Assembly (NCBI GenBank): GCA_964501265.1
Contig: CAZCSK010000025.1
Coordinates: forward strand, 1 to 33,351
Length of the DNA: 33,351 nt
Direction of reading: 5' to 3'
Source of the DNA: CAZCSK01 sp964501265
GTDB lineage: Bacteria > Actinomycetota > CADDZG01 > JAHWKV01
Every line of letters starts with the position of its first letter. Positions within the stretch are counted from its first letter, which is position 1. This document shows, one piece after another, positions 1 to 7,041 of this stretch. A program made the translations under genes and the position numbers. Under the pieces are notes generated by a model. It saw only the letters and a list, made by a program, of their open reading frames with translations, made no database searches and was not told the DNA's origin.

Positions 1-130
1 GCATGTGGAGCGGTAAGCTCTGGCCAGGGCTGCAAGGCCCTGGTGAAACTAGCCGTGATGAAGCATGAACCGGACCGCGAAGCTCGTGAGAGATTTGCAT
101 AGGTTCCGGAGAACGGTAGGCTTTCCCCCA
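1..130. other. Unassigned leader upstream of frr, with a hairpin
   Basis: No convincing gene is visible here. UMP kinase (pyrH), the usual upstream neighbour of frr, is not recognisable in any frame. Positions 24-43 form a perfect 7-bp hairpin (CCAGGGC, six-base loop, GCCCTGG) without a following T run, so it does not look like an intrinsic terminator. The rest is rich in GAA/GNRA-like turns, as in a structured RNA, but I cannot match it to a family. An in-frame extension of frr back to an ATG at 65 exists but is not expected from the protein family. Confidence 0.3.
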
Positions 131-691
131 ATGGTTCTTGAAGCTCAACTGAAAGAGGCCCACGAGAAGATGCGCAAAGCCCTAGCGGCTGCTCGTGAGT
201 CGTTCACCGGCGTGCGGACGGGACGCGCGACTCCTCACATGGTCGAATCATTGGACGTCGACTACTACGGGAGCAAAACGCCCCTCAATCAGATCGCCGG
301 GATATCGGTTCCCGACGCGCGGCTTTTGGTGATCTCTCCGTACGACAAGAACGCGCTGAGCGCGATCGAAAAGGCAATCCAGGCTTCAGATTTGGGGATC
401 AATCCGTCCAACGACGGCATCGTGATCCGGCTGAGTATTCCGCCCCTCACCGAGGAACGGCGCAAGGAGATGATCAAGGTCATCCACCAACTGGCTGAAG
501 AAGGCAGAGTTGCGGTCCGAAACGTGCGCCGTCACTCCAAAGACGAAATGGAGCGGCTTCAAAAGGATGGTCAAATGTCCGAGGACGACTTGAAGCGGTC
601 GGAGAAGGAGCTTCAGAAGCTGACGGATCAGCACGTGGCAGAGATCGACGGGATGATCCTTCACAAGGAGAAAGAACTTCTCGAGATCTGA
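131..691 (+). CDS. frr: Ribosome recycling factor
   Basis: Ribosome recycling factor, which with EF-G and IF3 splits the post-termination ribosome in the cytosol. The 186-residue product matches the usual length of about 185. It is a helical protein throughout, with the conserved RTGRATP segment at residues 29-35 (the tip of the long-helix domain), an INPSNDGIVIRLSIPPLTEERR-type central block, and the VRNVRRHSKDE motif of the third helix. I start it at the ATG at 131 (MVLEAQL) because the family has about 28 residues before RTGR. An ATG at 65 would add 22 residues without family support. No clear Shine-Dalgarno lies before either ATG. cdsA follows closely in another frame. The identification is secure. 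Confidence 0.95.
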   Translation: MVLEAQLKEAHEKMRKALAAARESFTGVRTGRATPHMVESLDVDYYGSKTPLNQIAGISVPDARLLVISPYDKNALSAIEKAIQASDLGINPSNDGIVIRLSIPPLTEERRKEMIKVIHQLAEEGRVAVRNVRRHSKDEMERLQKDGQMSEDDLKRSEKELQKLTDQHVAEIDGMILHKEKELLEI

Positions 692-782
692 CGAACAGAA
701 GGAATTCCCAGTTTCCGGCGCGTCGTTCAGCCCCCCGCCCCCTGGCCGAAACCTCAAGCTTGCCATCGCGACCGGACTCACT

Positions 783-1541
783 TTGGCCGGCTTGGCCATT
801 GGCCTTCTTTATCTCGGACCCACGCCGTTCTTCGTCCTGATGTTCATCATCATCATTTTCGCCCAGGCCGAGTTCTACGCAGCGGCGCGAAAGGCAGGCC
901 ATCATCCGGCAACGGCCCTGTGTTTGGTGGGTGGAGCCGTGTTGTTGATCGCCGTCTTTTCCCGCGGCGAGGCGGCCGCAGCCCTGGTTTTGTTTCTCAC
1001 CCTCGTTGCTTGTTTTGGGTGGTATTTGTCTGGAGGGACCCACGAAAAAGCGCTGACGAACATTGCAGTCAGCATGCTCGGTATGGTCTACATTCCACTG
1101 CTTGGATCGTTCGTCGGACTGCTGATTTCTCGCCCCGACGGCGCGGGTGTGACGATCGTTGCGCTGGGGTCGGCCGCCATCTACGACGTGTACGCCTACG
1201 CCGCAGGCTCTAGGTGGGGCAAGACGCCGTTGGCCCCGTCTATCTCTCCGAAGAAAACCCGCGAAGGAGCGGCGGTCGCCACTATCGGCATCATCGTGAC
1301 GGCGGTTGTCGTGGCGCCGCTGCTGGGTCCGTGGAGTCACGTCCAAGCTCTTCTGGTAGGAGTCCTCGCGTCAATTTTCTCGCCGCTCGGTGATCTGGCC
1401 GAGTCGATGCTCAAGCGCGATCTCGGTATCAAAGATTCCGGAACGATCATTCCAGGACACGGCGGTGCGCTCGACCGCATCGACGCGATTCTTTTCACTG
1501 CTCCCGCCGTGTATATGTCCTTAAGAATCTTCGGACTGTGA
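783..1541 (+). CDS. cdsA: Phosphatidate cytidylyltransferase (CDP-diacylglycerol synthase)
   Basis: Integral membrane enzyme that makes CDP-diacylglycerol from CTP and phosphatidate, the branch point of phospholipid synthesis. The sequence has about seven or eight hydrophobic segments and the CDP-diglyceride synthase signature near the C terminus (SMLKRDLGIKDSG followed by PGHGGALDRID). The listed start is the first permissible codon, a TTG at 783, giving 252 residues, which is short for the family. The same frame is open from 657 and encodes PGRNLKLAIATGLTLAG just upstream, which looks like the genuine start of the first membrane segment. A good Shine-Dalgarno (AGAAGGA, 697-703) stands seven bases before a GTT codon at 711, so true translation may begin there (276 residues). 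The stop overlaps the GTG of dxr (GTGA). Confidence 0.88.
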   Translation: MAGLAIGLLYLGPTPFFVLMFIIIIFAQAEFYAAARKAGHHPATALCLVGGAVLLIAVFSRGEAAAALVLFLTLVACFGWYLSGGTHEKALTNIAVSMLGMVYIPLLGSFVGLLISRPDGAGVTIVALGSAAIYDVYAYAAGSRWGKTPLAPSISPKKTREGAAVATIGIIVTAVVVAPLLGPWSHVQALLVGVLASIFSPLGDLAESMLKRDLGIKDSGTIIPGHGGALDRIDAILFTAPAVYMSLRIFGL

Positions 1542-2740
1542 CCCGAGTCGCGATCCTGGGATCCACGGGGTCCATTGGACGACAGGCCCTCGAGGTCGTT
1601 AGAAGGAATGAAGAAAGACTTGAAGTGGTTGCCCTCTGCGCGGGTTCCAATGCCGGTGAGCTCACGGAGCAAGTCAGAGAATTCAGACCCGGCCTCGCTG
1701 GAATAGTTTTCGGGACCTTGGATGTCGCCGAAGGGACCAAAGTACTGACCGGACCCGACGTCGCTGAGCAGATCGTAAATGAGTCCGACTGCGATGTCGT
1801 GCTGAACGCGCTCGTTGGCGCGGCGGGCCTGAAAGCGACACTTGCGACGCTGCAGTCCGGAAGGATCTTGGCGCTCGCAAACAAAGAGAGTCTTGTTGCG
1901 GCCGGAGAATTGGTGATGGGCAAAGCCCGGCCAGGTCAAATCCGCCCGGTCGACAGCGAGCACTCTGCCCTGTGGCAGCTGCTCGAGGGACTCGCTCCGG
2001 AATCGGTGCGTCGTGTCCATCTAACCGGAAGTGGGGGACCGTTCCTAGGCCGCACCGCCCCCCAGCTAGGGAAAGTGACCGTTTCCGAGGCGCTAAATCA
2101 TCCCGTCTGGGACATGGGCCCGAAAATAACAGTCGACTCTGCAACGCTAATGAATAAGGGCCTGGAAGTTATCGAAGCGCACTTTCTTTTCGGATTGACC
2201 TACGATGAGATTGAAGTGGTGATCCATCCTCAGGGACTTGTGCATGCAATGGCGTCTACCGTCGACGGCGCGACGTTCATGCATGCCGCCATCCCCGATA
2301 TGGGTCTGCCTATCCGGCTCGCCCTGTGCGGGTCCGACACTGCGAGCGCCCTCCTTGACTCCGGGGGGTTCGCAGCTTCTGGCGCGCGCGAGTCCGTACT
2401 TATGGGGGCTGCTACCCCCCCGAGCCCCCCGCCTCTGCGGTTTGAGCCGTCGGAGCACCCCCAACTCAATTTCAGCAAGCCCGATACCGATACATTTAGG
2501 TGTCTTCCATTGGCGTATGAGGCGGGTCGTCGAGGCGATACGTACCCAGCCGCGTTGAACGCCGCAAACGAGATTGCCGTCAGTGCATTTCTGGACGGGC
2601 GACTTCCTTTCTTGGCGATCTCGCAAATAGTCGAAACCGTCCTTGACCGCCATACCCCCCAGCCACCCGACCTCGACGGGGTCCTTGCCGCCGATGAATG
2701 GGCGCGAGAGGCAGCAATGGAGGTCATGAAAAGCCTATGA
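1538..2740 (+). CDS. dxr: 1-deoxy-D-xylulose 5-phosphate reductoisomerase carrying an in-frame repeat insertion
   Basis: Second enzyme of the MEP pathway: NADPH-dependent rearrangement and reduction of DXP to 2-C-methyl-D-erythritol 4-phosphate. The 400-residue protein shows the N-terminal NADPH loop GSTGSIG (residues 8-14), LANKESLVAAGE, the active-site segments SEHSALWQ and GSGGPF, and HPVWDMGPKITVDSATLMNK, with the metal and substrate ligands expected there. The loop usually read as HPQS..HSM is HPQGLVHAM here, a mild variation. Residues 276-298 are encoded by a 69-bp palindromic element (separate entry). They sit between the catalytic domain and the C-terminal helical domain that begins around LRFEP. 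All family blocks on both sides are intact, so the enzyme is probably active. It starts with GTG overlapping the cdsA stop and ends in an ATGA overlap with rseP. Confidence 0.95.
   Translation: MTRVAILGSTGSIGRQALEVVRRNEERLEVVALCAGSNAGELTEQVREFRPGLAGIVFGTLDVAEGTKVLTGPDVAEQIVNESDCDVVLNALVGAAGLKATLATLQSGRILALANKESLVAAGELVMGKARPGQIRPVDSEHSALWQLLEGLAPESVRRVHLTGSGGPFLGRTAPQLGKVTVSEALNHPVWDMGPKITVDSATLMNKGLEVIEAHFLFGLTYDEIEVVIHPQGLVHAMASTVDGATFMHAAIPDMGLPIRLALCGSDTASALLDSGGFAASGARESVLMGAATPPSPPPLRFEPSEHPQLNFSKPDTDTFRCLPLAYEAGRRGDTYPAALNAANEIAVSAFLDGRLPFLAISQIVETVLDRHTPQPPDLDGVLAADEWAREAAMEVMKSL
2362..2430 (+). repeat. Palindromic element copy 1, inside dxr (forward)
   Basis: This 69-bp copy starts C-G6-TTCGCAGCTTCTGG and ends GCTGCTA-C7-GAG-C6. 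The outer ten bases GGGGGGTTCG would pair with CGAACCCCCC, with one G for A change at the 3' arm. It is read in dxr as 23 codons beginning GGFAASGA and ending ATPPSPP. The 5' flank is TTGACTC, similar to the flanks of copies 3 and 4. It differs from copies 4 and 5 only in a few bases of the variable centre and near the end. Confidence 0.9.
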
Positions 2741-3891
2741 GTCCGAACGCCATAGGAGTGATTGCCTTCATTTTGGGTCTGATCGTGATGATCGTGTTCC
2801 ACGAGTTTGGGCACTTCTGGACGGCACGTCGGTTTGGAATAAGAGTCGAGGAGTTCTTCCTCGGTTTTGGGCCGAAGCTCTTTTCGCGCCGGCGCGGCGA
2901 GACAGAGTTCGGCGTCAAAGCCATCTTGCTCGGAGGTTATGTGCGCATTGCTGGCATGAACCCCTTTCAGAAGATCCCCGACGACGAGTACTCGAGGACC
3001 TTTCCAGCAAAGCCCCCGTGGCAAAGGGCAATCGTTTTGGTTGCCGGTTCGGCAACACACATGATCCTGGCGACTTTGATGTTTTCCTCTGTTTACATGT
3101 TTGTCGGGACGCCCAATCGAGCGAAGCCGCAGATTGACTCAGTCGAAATCACCGTAGACGGAGCAGTAGGACCGGCGAAGACCGCAGGATTGCAGAAGGG
3201 TGATCGAGTTGTTGCCATAGACGGCACTGCGTTACAGTCGTGGGAGAAGGGGATTGTACTCATCCGGGCCAGTGCTGGACGAGAACTTAGGTTCACCGTA
3301 CAACGTGAGGGACGAAGCCTTGTGATTCCCGTCACTCCTATTGAGACCGACGCCGAAGACCTTCGCGATCCAAAAAAGACTGTGCGGGCGGGGCAGATCG
3401 GTATTCAGCCCGGTCACGTCATGGACCGAAAGGCGCCCCACGTCGCCTTGGCACGAGGCGCCGGTCAAACTGGAGCCTCCTTGAAGGTCAGCGTTGTCGG
3501 CATTAAGCAGATCTTTTCGCCGCGGGGCCTGGGCGGAGTTTTCGCCGCGCTTAGGAGTAAAGGCGATCGCGTAATCGGTGACGAACAACCGATTGGTCTC
3601 GTCGGGGGCGGCCGGCTTGCAGGTCAAGCCGTAAAGGCTTTCGGAATTGGCGGGCTCATCGATTTTCTGGCGCTTTTCGTCGTTTTTGTCGGGGTAGCGA
3701 ACTTGTTGCCGCTTCCGCCTCTGGACGGCGGGCACCTTGCGGTGCTCGCCATAGAGAAAGTGACTCGCCGCAAGGTAGATATGCGCAAAGTGGTGCCGGT
3801 TGCCACGGCGGTACTCGGTTTTCTCATAGTGCTTAACCTCGCCATTTTGTATTTGGACATATTTCGTCCCCTCGCAAATCCGTTCCAGTAG
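2737..3891 (+). CDS. rseP: Site-2 zinc metalloprotease (RseP family)
   Basis: Intramembrane zinc protease of the M50 (RseP/SpoIVFB/Rip1) family, which cuts transmembrane anti-sigma factors and other single-pass proteins. The 384 residues show HEFGH at 22-26 in the first membrane helix (two His ligands and the catalytic Glu), one PDZ domain around residues 120-200 (GLQKGDRVVAIDG), and LDGGH at about 329-333, whose Asp is the third zinc ligand, followed by the C-terminal helices. I place the start at the ATG at 2737, which overlaps the dxr stop (ATGA) and gives the usual short N terminus. An upstream ATG at 2698 would add 13 polar residues inside dxr. The dxr-rseP pair is common in bacteria. 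ispG, often next, is absent. Confidence 0.93.
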   Translation: MSPNAIGVIAFILGLIVMIVFHEFGHFWTARRFGIRVEEFFLGFGPKLFSRRRGETEFGVKAILLGGYVRIAGMNPFQKIPDDEYSRTFPAKPPWQRAIVLVAGSATHMILATLMFSSVYMFVGTPNRAKPQIDSVEITVDGAVGPAKTAGLQKGDRVVAIDGTALQSWEKGIVLIRASAGRELRFTVQREGRSLVIPVTPIETDAEDLRDPKKTVRAGQIGIQPGHVMDRKAPHVALARGAGQTGASLKVSVVGIKQIFSPRGLGGVFAALRSKGDRVIGDEQPIGLVGGGRLAGQAVKAFGIGGLIDFLALFVVFVGVANLLPLPPLDGGHLAVLAIEKVTRRKVDMRKVVPVATAVLGFLIVLNLAILYLDIFRPLANPFQ

Positions 3892-3902
3892 TCGCCAGCG
3901 TC

Positions 3903-3908
3903 TAAAAT
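3903..3908 (+). promoter_or_regulatory. Candidate -10 box for proS, near-leaderless
   Basis: TAAAAT stands six bases before the proS ATG at 3915, in an AT-rich gap of 23 bases after rseP. Transcription starting about seven bases downstream would begin at or next to the ATG. I see no good -35 at 17 bases. It fits a leaderless start, consistent with the lack of a Shine-Dalgarno, but it is only a pattern match. Confidence 0.35.
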
Positions 3909-3914
3909 AGTTTT

Positions 3915-5336
3915 ATGTCCCTTCCCAAACGCGAAGAGAACTTTCCTGCCTGGTATCAGGAGGTGGTCAAGGGGGCGGAGCTGGCTGAGAACTCTCTTGC
4001 GAAAGGGAGCATGGTCATCCGCCCCTATGGTTACGCGATCTGGGAGGCCATGGTTGCGGGGCTCGATCGCCGGATCAAGGAGACTGGACACGAGAACCTG
4101 TACTTCCCGCTGCTCATTCCCTACAGCTTGCTCGAGAAGGAGAAGGAGCACGTTGCGGGATTCAGCCCCCAGGTGGCGGTCGTTACTCACGCGGGAGGTG
4201 CCAAACTCGAGGAGCCGCTGATGATTCGCCCGACTTCCGAGACCATCATCTGGGAGCACTACAGGCGCTGGATTCAAAGTCACCGCGACCTTCCGCTTCT
4301 TTACAACCAATGGGCCAACGTCGTTCGCTGGGAAATGCGTACGCGACTGTTCCTTCGAACCACTGAATTTCTGTGGCAAGAGGGGCACACGGCACATGCA
4401 ACTTCGGAAGAAGCAATGGCGGAGACCTTTATGGTGTTGAAGGATGTTTACAGAGCGGCGGCCGAGGAAGACATGGCCATGCCGGTCTTGATGGGGCGAA
4501 AGAGCGCGTCTGAGCGGTTCCCCGGAGCACAGGAAAGCTATTCGATCGAAGCGCTCATGGGTGACGGAAAGGCTCTTCAGGCCGGAACCTCTCACTACTT
4601 TGGGCAGAACTTCTCGCGCGCCTATGACGTGAAGTTCCAGTCCCAAGATGGGTCGCAGCAGCACCCTTACTCAACCTCATGGGGAGTGTCCTCGCGCCTC
4701 ATCGGGGGACTCATCATGTGTCACGGCGACAACAAGGGGCTCCGGCTGCCTCCGAAACTGGCCCCCGTGCAGGTTGTAATCGTACCAATCTACGGGGCCG
4801 ACGAACGGGCCGAAGTCCTCGAGGCTTGCGATAAGATCGCCGCCGCGTTGTCGGGGATCAGAGTGAAAATCGACCATCGCGAACATCATCGTCCCGGGTA
4901 CAAGTACAACGAGTGGGAGTTAAAGGGTGTACCAATCCGCCTCGACGTGGGAGCCAGGGAATTGGAAGCGAAACAGGTTTCCGTGTTTCGTCGTGACACC
5001 TTGACGAAGTCCGCGTGTGCGCTTAACGATTTGGAATCGGTCGTGCCTTCCCTGCTCGAGGAAATTCAAGTGAGCCTGCTCGACCAGGCGGTTGCTCGTC
5101 GCGCCGCTTCGACGGTTGAGTTGTCTGACTACTCGCAGATGCGCGACTTTCTTGCCGCGGCTGAAGGTTTTGCGGTCACCGGGTGGTGTGGGGACCCCGG
5201 CTGCGAAGAAAAAGTCAAGGCCGACGCCAGGGCGACAATTCGCGTTTTGCCAATCATTCAAGAGGATCCAGGAGGAATGTGCATCGTGTGCGGCAACAAG
5301 TCCACTGAGCGAGCCACCTGGGCCCAATCGTACTAA
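3915..5336 (+). CDS. proS: Prolyl-tRNA synthetase, archaeal/eukaryotic-type
   Basis: Class II aminoacyl-tRNA synthetase that charges tRNA-Pro. At 473 residues it is the short form without the editing insertion of the E. coli-type enzyme. The N-terminal block MSLPKREENFPAWY and the motif 2 and 3 regions (IRPTSETIIWEHYRRW, RWEMRTRLFLRTTEFLWQEGH, HGDNKGLRLPPKLAP) are typical of the archaeal/eukaryotic branch found in some bacteria. An anticodon-binding domain follows from about residue 285, then a C-terminal zinc-binding domain with four cysteines (GWCGDPGC near 425 and CIVC near 457). ATG start at 3915, no Shine-Dalgarno. It separates the dxr-rseP genes from the rimP-nusA operon. Confidence 0.95.
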   Translation: MSLPKREENFPAWYQEVVKGAELAENSLAKGSMVIRPYGYAIWEAMVAGLDRRIKETGHENLYFPLLIPYSLLEKEKEHVAGFSPQVAVVTHAGGAKLEEPLMIRPTSETIIWEHYRRWIQSHRDLPLLYNQWANVVRWEMRTRLFLRTTEFLWQEGHTAHATSEEAMAETFMVLKDVYRAAAEEDMAMPVLMGRKSASERFPGAQESYSIEALMGDGKALQAGTSHYFGQNFSRAYDVKFQSQDGSQQHPYSTSWGVSSRLIGGLIMCHGDNKGLRLPPKLAPVQVVIVPIYGADERAEVLEACDKIAAALSGIRVKIDHREHHRPGYKYNEWELKGVPIRLDVGARELEAKQVSVFRRDTLTKSACALNDLESVVPSLLEEIQVSLLDQAVARRAASTVELSDYSQMRDFLAAAEGFAVTGWCGDPGCEEKVKADARATIRVLPIIQEDPGGMCIVCGNKSTERATWAQSY

Positions 5337-5436
5337 GCGTTTAAGGTCTCGCTGTTGCTGGGCGCGCTGCTCGGCCATATACTTGGCTAGGAACCATCAA
5401 AAGAGCGCCCTAAGGGGGCGAGCAAGTACCGACCAG

Positions 5437-5464
5437 AAGTGGGCTATGAGCCCACTTTCTTTTT
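5437..5464 (+). terminator. Intrinsic terminator or attenuator between proS and rimP
   Basis: Perfect 9-bp hairpin AAGTGGGCT-ATG-AGCCCACTT followed by TCTTTTT. It lies 18 bases upstream of the rimP ATG and just before its Shine-Dalgarno. A second, weaker hairpin (CGCCC/GGGCG) lies at about 5406-5420. It may simply end proS transcription, but a terminator so close to rimP is also the arrangement of the rimP-nusA leader attenuators in other bacteria, where NusA level can feed back. A promoter must lie upstream in 5337-5430 if rimP is transcribed independently. Confidence 0.8.
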
Positions 5465-5481
5465 CGGCGAAGGGGAGGTAA

Positions 5482-5982
5482 ATGGCCGTGACCAGCACCG
5501 ATGCGCTAGAGATGGTGCGCGCTATCTGCGAGCCCATTGTTGTCAAGCGCGCCCTGGAACTGGTTGAAGTACGTCTGGGCTCCGGCACGGGCGGCCGAAC
5601 GCTCACTCTGACCGTCGATCGGGCCGAAAGTCCCGTCACTCTTGGCGAAATCGCCGATGTGTCTAAGGAAGTATCCAGAGCTCTGGATATCGACGATCCC
5701 ATCGAGGGTCGCTACACGCTCGAGGTTTCATCGGCAGGAATCGAGCGCCCCCTGGTCAAACCCTCTGACTACGAACGATTCACCGGCCGCGAAATTACGG
5801 TTCGGTGTCTTGACGGAATCGAGGGTCGACGTAACTTCAAGGGCCGCATCAAGTCGGCGGGAGCCGAGACCTTTCTGCTCGGCGAAGAAGACGAGACCGT
5901 TGTGGAGATTCCGTACGAACACGTCGACAGAGCAAAACTCGTTGTCGATTGGGACGCCGAGCTAAAGGGGCTAAACGCGTGA
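5482..5982 (+). CDS. rimP: Ribosome maturation factor RimP
   Basis: Small-subunit assembly factor acting on pre-30S particles. The 166 residues contain the RimP N-terminal alpha/beta domain (VEVRLGSGTGGRTLTLTVD) and the characteristic SSAGIERPLVKPSDYERF junction leading to the C-terminal SH3-like domain. ATG start with a strong Shine-Dalgarno (AGGGGAGG at 5471-5478). The stop overlaps the GTG of nusA (GTGA), so the two are translationally coupled, the standard rimP-nusA-infB order. Confidence 0.95.
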   Translation: MAVTSTDALEMVRAICEPIVVKRALELVEVRLGSGTGGRTLTLTVDRAESPVTLGEIADVSKEVSRALDIDDPIEGRYTLEVSSAGIERPLVKPSDYERFTGREITVRCLDGIEGRRNFKGRIKSAGAETFLLGEEDETVVEIPYEHVDRAKLVVDWDAELKGLNA

Positions 5983-6980
5983 ACCACGTCGAACTGGATG
6001 CGCTTCGCTTGATTGAGCGCGAGAAGGGAATCTCGTTCGCGAGCGTCGTGGAGGCTCTCGAACAAGCTCTTGCTGCTGCCTACAAACGCTCGCCCCAATC
6101 GGTTGCCGACGAAGCCAGAGTCAGTATCGACCGGAAAACGGGCGAATTCACCGTCTATGCGCAAGAAGTGGAGCGCTTCGACGACACGGAAGAGTACAAA
6201 GTGTTGCGCGAGTGGGAAGCGACACCGCCCGACTTCGGGCGTATTGCCGCACAGACGGCCAAGCAAGTCATTCTTCAGCGTCTGCGTGATGCAGAACGCG
6301 AAGTGACCTACGGAGAATATTCGGGCCGTGAAGGAAATCTGGTCACGGCCATCGTTCAGCAAGCCGATCCACGTTACGTGTTGCTCGACCTGGGCAAAGG
6401 TGTGGAAGCACTTCTTCCTCAAGCCGAGCAAGTTCCGGGGGAGAGGTACGATCACGGCTCGCGTGTAAAGGCATACATCGTCGAGGTACGCAGGTCGCCG
6501 CGCGGCCCACAGATCATTTGTTCGAGAACGCACCCGAACCTCATCCTTCGTCTTTTCGAACTGGAAGTGCCGGAGATTCTCGATGGAACGGTTGAAATCA
6601 AACAAGTCGCCCGTGAGGCGGGGCATCGCTCCAAGATCGCGGTCGCGTCCAACGATCCCAACGTCGATCCGAGAGGGGCTTGCGTCGGGCCGAAAGGCGC
6701 TCGCGTAAGGATGGTTGTGAACGAACTACGAGGCGAGAAGGTCGACATCATTGAATGGTCGGCCGAGGCCGAGGCATTTGTCGCCAATGCGCTGTCCCCG
6801 GCCAAGGTCAAGGAAGTTGTGATCAACACGGAAACTCAGACCGCGGCTGTTACCGTGCCTGACTTTCAACTGTCTCTTGCCATCGGCAAGGAGGGCCAGA
6901 ATGCTCGACTCGCCGCCCGCCTCACCGGATGGCGAATTGACATAAAGAGCGAAAGCCAGCTGGCTGGAACCCCAACCTAG
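5979..6980 (+). CDS. nusA: Transcription termination/antitermination protein NusA
   Basis: RNA polymerase-associated factor controlling pausing, termination and antitermination. The 333 residues give the N-terminal RNAP-binding domain, an S1 domain (about 110-180), and two KH domains with the GPKG loop near residue 238 and IGKEGQNARLAARLTGW near 302. There is no C-terminal acidic repeat region, as in non-proteobacterial NusA. I use the GTG at 5979 that overlaps the rimP stop. A start at 5949 would add ten residues in rimP coding DNA. The usual small ylxR gene between nusA and infB is absent: only about 60 bases lie between them. Confidence 0.95.
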   Translation: MNHVELDALRLIEREKGISFASVVEALEQALAAAYKRSPQSVADEARVSIDRKTGEFTVYAQEVERFDDTEEYKVLREWEATPPDFGRIAAQTAKQVILQRLRDAEREVTYGEYSGREGNLVTAIVQQADPRYVLLDLGKGVEALLPQAEQVPGERYDHGSRVKAYIVEVRRSPRGPQIICSRTHPNLILRLFELEVPEILDGTVEIKQVAREAGHRSKIAVASNDPNVDPRGACVGPKGARVRMVVNELRGEKVDIIEWSAEAEAFVANALSPAKVKEVVINTETQTAAVTVPDFQLSLAIGKEGQNARLAARLTGWRIDIKSESQLAGTPT

Positions 6981-7041
6981 ACCGCTACCCCCCGCTCTTC
7001 GCGCCCGGTAGGCGACGACGTGGGATATCTTGAAGACTGAA

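Noticed and set aside
24..43. Terminator of an upstream pyrH
   Set aside because: The hairpin has no T run and pyrH is not visible.
65..130. In-frame extension of frr to the ATG at 65
   Set aside because: RRF family proteins have about 28 residues before RTGR. The extension is basic and has no family match.
2230..3060. Long minus-strand frames opposite dxr, rseP and other genes
   Set aside because: They are antisense shadows of well-recognised plus-strand genes and show no protein family.
6985..7000. Possible sixth, decayed element (GCTACCCCCC between nusA and infB)
   Set aside because: Only ten bases match the inner end of the element, and neither the G-rich end nor CGAACCCCCC is present.
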